DNA of 7,509 bases from an uncultured Saprospiraceae bacterium (GTDB lineage: Bacteria; Bacteroidota; Bacteroidia; Chitinophagales; Saprospiraceae), in NCBI GenBank assembly GCA_937959095.1, contig CALGLY010000286.1, forward strand, positions 1 through 7,509, read 5' to 3'. The translations under genes and the position numbers were made by a program. The notes under the pieces are model-generated. The model made no database searches. It saw nothing but the letters and a program-made list of their open reading frames with translations, and was not told the origin of the DNA. Of the stretch, positions 1 to 5,322 are shown in pieces (position 1 is the first letter of the stretch; each line of letters opens with the position of its first letter).

Positions 1-124
1 ATATCAAGATAGGTATGCCTGTAAGCATAAACGGTACTTTTGCAGGTGTTCCCATCCATAGTACTTGCTCATCTTTCTCTATTATGTCTCTGAACTGCTC
101 TGGAACGTTACGATAGTTTTTCAC
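1..124 (-). CDS. N-terminal fragment of a possible PH-domain-like membrane protein (partial, runs off left edge)
   Basis: Reading the minus strand from 124 gives 41 uninterrupted codons to the window edge. The peptide begins MKNYRNVPEQFRDII and continues with EKDEQVLWMGTPAKVPFML and a hydrophobic GIPILI. A 'DE-x-hydrophobic-W-x-G-x-P' stretch followed by the start of a membrane segment is the usual opening of bacterial PH-domain (YdbS/YdbT-like) membrane proteins. That family call is inference from a short fragment. No ATG is available: the frame has a TAA eight codons upstream of the GTG at 124-122, so GTG is the best start, with an A-rich leader before it. The gene lies downstream of the flotillin gene on the same strand, separated by a hairpin. 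A membrane-anchored PH-like protein beside a flotillin would fit a membrane-related locus, but the link is not proven. Confidence 0.5.
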   Translation of the reverse strand, partial: MKNYRNVPEQFRDIIEKDEQVLWMGTPAKVPFMLTGIPILI

Positions 125-166
125 GTCTGTGGTTTTGTTAAGTGTTTAAATAAAATTTAGGTTAAG

Positions 167-194
167 CCGCCAGACGCTCAAGAGCGTCCGACGG
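167..194 (-). terminator. Stem-loop after the flotillin gene, probable terminator or processing hairpin
   Basis: The core is a perfect inverted repeat, GACGCTC at 173-179 and GAGCGTC at 182-188. Outside it the arms extend to 13 bases each (167-179 and 182-194). In a minus-strand transcript the two outer mismatches become G-U wobbles, giving a stem of about 12 pairs closed by a CUUG tetraloop. In a plus-strand transcript the same positions would be C-A mismatches, so the structure favours the minus strand, the direction of the flotillin gene whose stop lies 8 nt before it. No clean U-tract follows immediately; the downstream minus-strand sequence is AT-rich (CTTAACCTAAATTTTATTT). It may therefore terminate weakly or protect the 3' end. 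Confidence 0.55.
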
Positions 195-202
195 TCTGTG
201 CG

Positions 203-2305
203 TTATAATAGCACCGCTGCCAACTGCTTTCCAATACCCATATCGGATACCGAACTAAGTAAGCGAGATACCGTATCTTGGTCACCTTCCTCCGATACAT
301 TCTCCCGCAATTTCAGCAAGAGTGCCGACATCGTGAGGTTCTTAATGTCTTCGGTTTGTAGACCTGATTTTAGCATCATCTGGCGCACTTGACTTAGGAC
401 TCCGCCACCTGTGCCATTGCCTATTAGAAGCGCATCTTTCACATCGGTCAAGTGAGTACTATTATCTAGCATTCTATCCACCGACTTGCCGCGATTGATG
501 GCTTTCATGATGTTGTCCACGAAGGTCATCTCGCCACCTACAATATCAATATTTGCCGTCTTAAAGGCTTCGCCTAATACGCTCGCTTGCGCCTGTGCGA
601 TGTCTTTTTGAACATTGATGTGCGCCAATTCGACTTCTTTGTTCTTCTGTAAACGAAGCTTGAACTCCTCATGCTCCTTCCCTACTCCATCGAGTTTTTT
701 CATCGCTAGGGCTTTTTGCTCTACGCCTTTCGCTTCTGCGATGCCCGTTTGCTCGATTACTTTTGCATCTGCGAAACCTTGCTTTTCGGTCACTTCGGCT
801 TGTGCCAAACCTTGCTTGCGCTCTGCTTCGGCTTTCACTTCGATGCCCTTTGCTTCTGCAATCGCGATTTTTTCTAGGATAGATGCTTCTATTAAGCCCT
901 CTTGCTCCTTTGCTTTCGCTTTTGCTTCCGTTACTTGTGCTTCCGAGAGTCCAATCGTTGCTTCTTCTGCCGCGGTTGCTTCTGCCATTATCTTCCGCGC
1001 TTCTGCGTCTTTTTCAGCAGCGTTCTTTTGTGCTTCTGCATCAATCAGCATTGTTTGTGCCTTGATTTCAGCAGCCAATTTCTCTGCTTCAGCAGCTTTC
1101 TCTTTCTCGATTATCATGGATTGTCCGACCTCTTCCGCTTTTATGACCGCGACTTTACGCGCTCGTTCTGCGGTAGCGAGTTCCTTCGTATCCTTGATTT
1201 TCTCCTCTTCTTCCACCACCTTCTTCTCCACGATGATGCGATCTTTTATCACATCTTGGATGTTCTTCTTCTCCAACTCGATGGCGCGCGTCTTCTCGAT
1301 TTCTGCCAGTGTTACGATTTTCTCTTTTTCGGTTTGCTCTAGTAAGCGTTCCTTATCGAGTCGCTCGTTTTCTACGGCTTCGGTGCGCTCCTTGTTTTTC
1401 AATGCCACAATTACTTGGCGCATTCGGTTTTCTTCTGCGATTTGTAACTCCTCCTCTGTTCGGATACGTACCATTTCGGAACGTAGTCGCTCTTCTTCAT
1501 TTATTTTTGCAATTTCGGCTTCCTCTCGTGCGGTGATATTGGCAATTTCACGCTTTTGGCGTTGCTCTTTTTCTGCCAATTGTCGCTCGTATTCCAGAAT
1601 TGCTTCTTGCGCTTCTACGTTTTGCTCCTTGATGGTCTTCTCTTCTTCTCTTCTGAAAAAGTTCGCCTTTACTTTCTGCGTAGCCGTTAGTTCAACAATC
1701 TTCTTGATACCTTCTACATCTAGGATATTATTTTCCGAAAGATGCTCTAATGGCGTTTGCTCTAGGTAGTCAATTGCACAGTCATCCAATACATAACCAT
1801 TAAGGTCTGTACCGATAATATCTAAAATTTCGCGCTTAAATTCTTCTCGTGAATCATATAAATCCACGAAGTCAAATCGTTTTCCGACCGTTTTTAATGC
1901 TTCCGAAAACTTCGCCTCAAAAAGCGTATTCAAAGTAGTCGGGTCAGATGCACGTGCGCAGCCAATCGTTTGTGCCACTACTAAAATATCTTTAGCTTCT
2001 TTATTGACACGGACAAAGAATACGACCTTAATATCAGCCCGCATATTGTCCTTACATATCAGTCCGTCTTTTTGCATACGGCTGATTTCTATGGTCTTTA
2101 CAGAGATGTCCATTTTCTCCATTAAGTGGGCAACAGGGACGACGTAGATACCTTTTTCAAAAGCGACTTTTGTACCACCAATCCCTGTTCGGATAATGGC
2201 TTGCCCTTGCGGAATTTTTTTGTAAAATGATACGATGGCAGCGAGTATTCCGAAAATAAACAGTACGGAAATAATTGCGCCGATAATCAAAACATTTGCA
2301 CCCAT
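203..2305 (-). CDS. Flotillin-like SPFH/Band 7 membrane scaffold protein (YqiK type)
   Basis: A 700-residue bacterial flotillin. One N-terminal membrane segment (about residues 4-27, VLIIGAIISVLFIFGILAAI) anchors it. An SPFH/Band 7 domain follows at about 28-200 (QGQAIIRTGIGGTKVAFEKG, then the KTIEISRMQKDG strand region). A very long Glu/Ala/Lys-rich coiled coil spans about 215-560, and a non-coiled tail rich in Met and Leu ends the protein. Flotillins of this kind oligomerise through SPFH and coiled coil, mark membrane microdomains and respond to membrane stress. E. coli YqiK is the usual reference and is likewise paired with a small OB-fold membrane protein, here encoded 120 nt upstream. 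Residues 470-531 form regular 11-residue repeats. The ATG at 2305 puts the membrane helix right at the N-terminus and is preceded by no Shine-Dalgarno sequence. The family call is firm; the cellular role is inferred. Confidence 0.95.
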   Translation of the reverse strand: MGANVLIIGAIISVLFIFGILAAIVSFYKKIPQGQAIIRTGIGGTKVAFEKGIYVVPVAHLMEKMDISVKTIEISRMQKDGLICKDNMRADIKVVFFVRVNKEAKDILVVAQTIGCARASDPTTLNTLFEAKFSEALKTVGKRFDFVDLYDSREEFKREILDIIGTDLNGYVLDDCAIDYLEQTPLEHLSENNILDVEGIKKIVELTATQKVKANFFRREEEKTIKEQNVEAQEAILEYERQLAEKEQRQKREIANITAREEAEIAKINEEERLRSEMVRIRTEEELQIAEENRMRQVIVALKNKERTEAVENERLDKERLLEQTEKEKIVTLAEIEKTRAIELEKKNIQDVIKDRIIVEKKVVEEEEKIKDTKELATAERARKVAVIKAEEVGQSMIIEKEKAAEAEKLAAEIKAQTMLIDAEAQKNAAEKDAEARKIMAEATAAEEATIGLSEAQVTEAKAKAKEQEGLIEASILEKIAIAEAKGIEVKAEAERKQGLAQAEVTEKQGFADAKVIEQTGIAEAKGVEQKALAMKKLDGVGKEHEEFKLRLQKNKEVELAHINVQKDIAQAQASVLGEAFKTANIDIVGGEMTFVDNIMKAINRGKSVDRMLDNSTHLTDVKDALLIGNGTGGGVLSQVRQMMLKSGLQTEDIKNLTMSALLLKLRENVSEEGDQDTVSRLLSSVSDMGIGKQLAAVLL

Positions 2306-2323
2306 GGTAAAGTAGTTTTAGTC

Positions 2324-2344
2324 TGCACACGGGTTAAGTGTGCA
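2324..2344. repeat. 7-bp perfect inverted repeat in the flotillin leader
   Basis: TGCACAC at 2324-2330 and GTGTGCA at 2338-2344 are exact reverse complements separated by 7 nt. The element ends 18 nt upstream of the flotillin ATG. It could be a protein-binding operator or an RNA hairpin near the translation start. Its GC content stands out from the surrounding AT-rich spacer. Confidence 0.6.
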
Positions 2345-2355
2345 AGGTTATTAAT

Positions 2356-2445
2356 CTGAATTTGCTGAATTTTAGAATTATTAGAATTTTATTATCTACA
2401 TCGAAGATGTCGATTTCTGGTAATTCTAAAATTCTGAGAATTCTG
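2356..2445. repeat. Long imperfect inverted repeat built of GAATT units, spanning the yqiJ-like stop codon
   Basis: GAATTTTAGAATTA at 2367-2380 and TAATTCTAAAATTC at 2421-2434 are perfect 14-bp inverted copies. The arms extend outward to 2356-2380 and 2421-2445 with 21 of 25 positions paired. Each arm is a short array of GAATT: starts at 2358, 2367, 2375 and 2384 on the left, and inverted copies at 2422, 2430 and 2439 on the right, spaced 8-9 nt. The right arm contains the last codons and the TAG of the upstream gene. The 40-nt loop holds a smaller hairpin (ACATC-GAA-GATGT, 2398-2410). It could act as an attenuator, a 3'-end stabiliser or a weak terminator between the two genes. Confidence 0.65.
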
Positions 2446-3094
2446 TTTCTGACAAGAATTTCTCAACGAGATAACTGGTTTTATCGGCTGCCTGCGCGAT
2501 GACGAGAATTTCGTCACCGCGTTTGGGCAGCTCGGCGTGTTTTGGAACTCTAATGGTAATTATAAGGGTATTGCTGTTATGAATTACTTTTGCTTGTCCA
2601 GCTTGTTTGCGACTAGGTGACAGCGTTACTATCCCCGTTTGTCCGACGTACTCAACAGGCTCTTCGTGTGTATCTAGTTGTGCGAAAAGCGGTATCAGGG
2701 GTGTAGTGATTACTTTAGTTAAAAGTAAACTTACTGCCAAAATCGGTAGTATTGCACCGAGTGCAAACATTGTTGCATAATGTCCTAGATAGTGGTTTGC
2801 TGGTAAGGCGATGACCCACTGAAAGAGGTTCAAGAAGGACATGACCACCATAAAAGGCATTTTTCCGAAGTTGAAAAACTGTAACAGGTTCGCTATAAAG
2901 CCGCCGCTTACTTGTGCGTCTGCATCTACGTCCACATCTATGTCAATATCAACGTCTACATCTATATCAATGTCAAAGCTAGCGATGTCAAATATTCCGA
3001 AGATGACGCTCGTCCAATAGACTAAAGCGATACCAAGCAGTATCGTGTAAACGATGTTTACAGGATGTACTGCTGCTTGCAGTAATTCCAGCAT
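2426..3094 (-). CDS. YqiJ/NfeD-like OB-fold membrane protein, flotillin partner
   Basis: A 222-residue membrane protein. Hydrophobic segments lie at about residues 12-35, 78-97 and 105-128, followed by a soluble C-terminal domain from about 145 (EYVGQTGIVTLSPSRKQAGQ ... KRGDEILVIAQ) with the look of an NfeD/YqiJ OB-fold. Genes of this family sit next to SPFH/flotillin genes and are thought to work with them at the membrane; here the flotillin follows on the same strand after 120 nt, as in the E. coli yqiJ-yqiK pair. Between the first and second membrane segments residues 41-59 alternate Asp with Ile, Val or Ala, ten Asp in a row at every second position. YqiJ-type proteins often carry a shorter acidic stretch of this kind, so this is an extreme form of a family trait. 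The C-terminus (SETEFSEF) is encoded inside an inverted repeat. ATG at 3094 is the first reasonable start. Confidence 0.87.
   Translation of the reverse strand: MLELLQAAVHPVNIVYTILLGIALVYWTSVIFGIFDIASFDIDIDVDVDIDIDVDVDADAQVSGGFIANLLQFFNFGKMPFMVVMSFLNLFQWVIALPANHYLGHYATMFALGAILPILAVSLLLTKVITTPLIPLFAQLDTHEEPVEYVGQTGIVTLSPSRKQAGQAKVIHNSNTLIITIRVPKHAELPKRGDEILVIAQAADKTSYLVEKFLSETEFSEF
2918..2974 (-). repeat. Alternating-Asp codon repeat inside the yqiJ-like gene
   Basis: Nineteen codons in which every second one is GAT or GAC, separated by Ile, Val or Ala codons, give a 6-bp periodic pattern. Codon usage within it varies (GAC/GAT and ATT/ATA/GTA/GTT/GTG), so it is not a recent exact microsatellite expansion and has probably been kept by selection on the protein. 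Confidence 0.85.
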
Positions 3095-3362
3095 AATTAG
3101 GAAGTCTTTAATGAGATTTGATAATGGGACTTTTATTTGAGTGTCCTTTGCCGCTTCTCTGTTGTTTTGTCACAAATTGTTAAGATTTTCATAACATTTA
3201 AACTTTTCTCGGTGAGCTTCTTGTAAATCTCGACGAACGTTATTTTAGACAAGGAGTACACATATATAATATGGTTATAGTAGTATAAAATAGGTTTTGG
3301 ATTCTATACTTAAAAAATACATTCCACCTTTATTATTTGAATCCAAGTAATATTGATTTCAT

Positions 3363-3370
3363 CAAAGTTA
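3363..3370 (-). promoter_or_regulatory. Possible Bacteroidota -7 box upstream of the yqiJ-flotillin pair
   Basis: On the minus strand the sequence TAACTTTG matches the Bacteroidota -7 consensus TAnnTTTG exactly. No clear TTG is present about 20 nt upstream, where the sequence is TATTTACC. A start here would leave an untranslated leader of about 260 nt before the ATG at 3094, which is long, so this is a candidate only. Confidence 0.3.
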
Positions 3371-3427
3371 GAAATTGGAGGAAATTGAGGTAAATATTTT
3401 AGTCTAATTTTCTTCATTGTAAAGACT

Positions 3428-3452
3428 GGAGTTCGTCACCATAGTGAACTCC
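3428..3452. repeat. Inverted repeat in the intergenic region, possible terminator
   Basis: GGAGTTC at 3428-3434 and GAACTCC at 3446-3452 are perfect inverted copies with an 11-nt loop. It lies about 140 nt past the helicase stop on the minus strand. The T-rich flank (CATTTATTTTATC) is on the plus-strand 3' side, whereas the minus-strand side shows only AGTCTTTAC. The orientation as a helicase terminator is therefore uncertain. Confidence 0.4.
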
Positions 3453-3593
3453 CATTTATTTTATCTATTTCCAAGGACGATGTTCCATCATGTTTTCTAT
3501 TTCTTGGATAGTCATTTTCTTTTTTTACTTAGCTACAACTTGCATAATTCGCATAAATATGAATCTAAGAGCCTGTTTGGAATGTGTCTTGTC

Positions 3594-4889
3594 CTAAACC
3601 ACCCGCACCCGCACCTTCTTCTTTTTCAAACGAGTATTATCAACGTTCACAATAAGCCGTTCTGCAATATTAGCCTTCACCGCCACAAAAGCGCAATCTT
3701 GCTTGAGTTCAATAATGCCAAAATCTTCCTTATTTAAGTTTCCTTGCTTAAAGAAAAAACCAGCAATATCGCCCTTCGATATTTTGTCACGTCGTCCACC
3801 TGATAGATAAACCGTTTTCCATTCCGAAGGCTTCGGGATAGGTGCATCGCGGAGTTCCTCTACCGCTACACCTCCTATGAAATCGGGGAGCCTTTCATCT
3901 TTCCATTGTAGAATGTAGGCAGTGCCGTCGCTATTCATACGGGCAGTCCGTCCGTTTCGGTGCGTGAATTCTTCTTCCCGTAGCGGCAAATGATAATGGA
4001 TGATAAACTTCATTTCAGGCACATCCAAGCCCCGTGCAGCTAAGTCGGTCGCGATGATAATTTGGTGCGTTCCATTTCTGAATTTTAGGAGCGCGCGTTC
4101 TCGTTCTTGTTGCTCCAAGCCGCCATAAAAACAACCATGTCCAATCTTATTGGCGGTCAAATAATCACTCACTCGCTGTATAGAGGCTTTGAAATTACAA
4201 AATATAATCCCTGGCTGATTCCCAAGATGACAAAGAGTTTTTACGAGCGTTTCTAGCTTATCTTTTTCGGGAGAAATAATGCGTTTTACTTCCAATTTAG
4301 AACCGCCTTCTTTCAAGTAATTGATATAAACAGGCTTCGCCAATTCCACAAAAGCAGGTATCTCCACGCCATGTGTAGCGGAAGTTAATATCTTCTTTTC
4401 AGGGCTAATTGCAGTTAGGATTTCTTGCATTTCCTTCTCAAAGCCAATTTCGAGTGCCTTATCGAATTCATCTAAGACCAAGGTCTTGATGTCCTCTTTC
4501 GGGAAAGTATCTCGTCGGAAATGATCGGCTACGCGCCCCGGCGTACCAACAAGAATAGCAGGGCGATGCTTGAGGTTGATTTTATCTTTAGAAAAGGATT
4601 GTCCACCGTAGACTGCATTATTCTTGAAGCCCGACCCCATTTCTCGCAGCACTTGCTCTATCTGAATCGCCAACTCTCTGGAAGGAACTAAGATAAGGAC
4701 TTGTACTTCTTCGCATTGCTTATCTAAGCCTTGTATGATTGGCAATAGGAAGGCAAGGGTTTTCCCTGTTCCCGTAGGAGAAAGCAACACGACTTCCTTG
4801 GTGGAATGAATAGCGAGTTGCGCTTCTTCTTGCATGGGATTCAGTTTTGAGATGCCTAACTTATCTAAAATAGCCTGCTGATTTTTCAT
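3594..4889 (-). CDS. dbpA: DEAD-box ATP-dependent RNA helicase with DbpA-type RNA-binding domain
   Basis: A 431-residue RNA helicase with both RecA lobes and a C-terminal RNA-binding domain. Visible motifs in order are: Q-motif region (about 11-23), Walker A SPTGTGKT (37-44), PSRELA (69-74), TPGR (116-119), motif II DEFD (140-143) instead of DEAD, SAT (170-172), ATDLAARGLD (280-289) and motif VI HRNGRTAR (310-317). Residues 357-431 match the DbpA RNA-binding fold (WKTVYLSGGRRDKISKGDIA, ending in a basic KKKKVRVRVV), which in the E. coli protein recognises a 23S rRNA hairpin during large-subunit assembly. Domain layout and total length fit DbpA; the same C-terminal domain also occurs in CsdA-like helicases, which are longer. 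The ATG at 4889 lies just after a CACCTTTGCCCC stretch that may be a promoter with little or no leader. The gene begins 37 nt after the EF-Tu-like gene ends. Confidence 0.93.
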   Translation of the reverse strand: MKNQQAILDKLGISKLNPMQEEAQLAIHSTKEVVLLSPTGTGKTLAFLLPIIQGLDKQCEEVQVLILVPSRELAIQIEQVLREMGSGFKNNAVYGGQSFSKDKINLKHRPAILVGTPGRVADHFRRDTFPKEDIKTLVLDEFDKALEIGFEKEMQEILTAISPEKKILTSATHGVEIPAFVELAKPVYINYLKEGGSKLEVKRIISPEKDKLETLVKTLCHLGNQPGIIFCNFKASIQRVSDYLTANKIGHGCFYGGLEQQERERALLKFRNGTHQIIIATDLAARGLDVPEMKFIIHYHLPLREEEFTHRNGRTARMNSDGTAYILQWKDERLPDFIGGVAVEELRDAPIPKPSEWKTVYLSGGRRDKISKGDIAGFFFKQGNLNKEDFGIIELKQDCAFVAVKANIAERLIVNVDNTRLKKKKVRVRVV

Positions 4890-4893
4890 GGGG

Positions 4894-4901
4894 CAAAGGT
4901 G
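4894..4901 (-). promoter_or_regulatory. Candidate -7 box immediately before the helicase start
   Basis: The minus strand reads CACCTTTG followed by CCCC and the ATG at 4889. TTTG matches the 3' half of the Bacteroidota -7 box (TAnnTTTG), but the TA is replaced by CA, and about 20 nt upstream there is TTT instead of TTG. If used, transcription would begin at or very near the start codon, giving a leaderless or nearly leaderless message. This would let the helicase be expressed apart from the toxin cluster upstream. Confidence 0.35.
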
Positions 4902-4921
4902 GGGATTTATCTTTTAGAAAA

Positions 4922-4953
4922 AAAGCTTATTGCTGACGCTCTTCGCGTTGTTT
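4922..4953. repeat. Direct repeat copy 1 (3' end of the EF-Tu-like gene)
   Basis: This stretch matches 5291-5322 at 28 of 32 positions. It covers the last seven codons of the EF-Tu-like gene, its stop codon and five bases after it (AAGCTTATTG then CTTCGCGTTGTTT on the plus strand). Because the match includes bases beyond the stop, it reflects DNA-level relatedness and not just similar C-termini. Confidence 0.8.
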
Positions 4954-5271
4954 GTATAGTTTTTTATTAATGATTTCATTTATCACGCCATCTCCAATTT
5001 TTACACTTCCTTCACAGAATATAAATTTCTGTCCCTCAAATAGCTTTCCTTCCATATATTGATGTGACAATATTGTAATTTCTGCAATTACGGTATCTCC
5101 AGGACAAACTTTTTTTTTATACTTAAAGACTTGCTGACCAGAAGTTGGTCTTTCTGGAATACCTTCAAATTCTATATGCGGTCTATATCCCGAATAAGTA
5201 GGACTGGTTCGTCCACCTTCTTTTTTGTAAACTAATTTTGCTATAAAATCTATTTCTTTTCTTGCGAACAT
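4927..5271 (-). CDS. Stand-alone EF-Tu domain III-like protein, candidate immunity protein
   Basis: A 114-residue protein that follows the C-terminal beta-barrel of elongation factor Tu along nearly its whole length. EGGRTSPTYSGYRP (18-31) parallels EGGRHTPFFxGYRP of EF-Tu. PGD (57-59) parallels the MPGDN turn, and EGSVKIGDGVI (87-97) parallels EGGRTVGAGVV. There is no GTPase domain and no domain II, so it cannot be a working elongation factor. In EF-Tu this barrel contacts the tRNA T-stem and EF-Ts. The gene starts 24 nt after the orphan toxin gene, the usual place for an immunity gene in polymorphic toxin loci, which makes it a candidate neutraliser of that toxin; this is inference. Its last codons (KQREERQQ) nearly repeat the toxin's own C-terminus (KQREERKQ). 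The ATG at 5271 follows an ACAAGAG leader. Confidence 0.8.
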   Translation of the reverse strand: MFARKEIDFIAKLVYKKEGGRTSPTYSGYRPHIEFEGIPERPTSGQQVFKYKKKVCPGDTVIAEITILSHQYMEGKLFEGQKFIFCEGSVKIGDGVINEIINKKLYKQREERQQ

Positions 5272-5290
5272 CTCTTGTATTCTTAATTAC

Positions 5291-5322
5291 AAAGCTTATT
5301 GTTTTCGTTCTTCGCGTTGTTT
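5291..5322. repeat. Direct repeat copy 2 (3' end of the toxin gene)
   Basis: This copy covers the last codons, stop codon and five following bases of the toxin gene. It is offset by 369 nt, a multiple of three, from the copy at 4922-4953. The two copies therefore bracket the EF-Tu-like gene almost exactly. Confidence 0.8.

Larger units (their letters stand above)
3095..3593. other. Gene-poor AT-rich intergenic region
   Basis: About 500 nt between the helicase gene and the yqiJ-like gene with no convincing gene on either strand. It contains inverted repeats (3297-3304 with 3339-3346, TTGGATTC; 3428-3434 with 3446-3452, GGAGTTC), a 10-bp tandem near-duplication (3371-3390) and a TAACTTTG promoter-like box on the minus strand (3363-3370). 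Two minus-strand mini-ORFs, of 16 and 35 codons, cannot be supported as genes. It must hold the promoter of the yqiJ-like gene and the end of helicase transcription. It may also contain remains of a decayed gene. Confidence 0.6.

Noticed and set aside
615..1769. 384-codon open frame on the plus strand
   Set aside because: It is antisense to the flotillin coiled coil. The Ser/Phe/Ala-rich translation is what reverse-complemented Glu/Lys/Ala codons give, and the sense strand carries a clear family match.
2918..2974. Recent microsatellite in the yqiJ-like gene
   Set aside because: Synonymous and Ile/Val codons vary along the repeat, so it is not an exact short tandem array.
3465..3515. Mini-ORF resembling the start of FabZ (IxEIxxxxxHR)
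   Set aside because: Only a handful of residues match, the PF after HR is missing, and nothing downstream in any frame resembles the FabZ hot-dog fold.
3095..3593. Possible tRNA, riboswitch or CRISPR in the long gap
   Set aside because: No cloverleaf, no regularly spaced repeats and no familiar riboswitch core could be found by eye; only short isolated inverted and tandem repeats are present.
3444..3737. 97-codon plus-strand open frame overlapping the end of the helicase gene
   Set aside because: The product is Phe/His/Leu-rich with no recognisable domain, and half of it is antisense to the conserved DbpA RNA-binding domain.
4927..5271. Reading the EF-Tu-like gene as a truncated tuf pseudogene
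   Set aside because: It has its own start and leader, an intact frame, and a sequence far diverged from real EF-Tu throughout, unlike a recent truncated copy.
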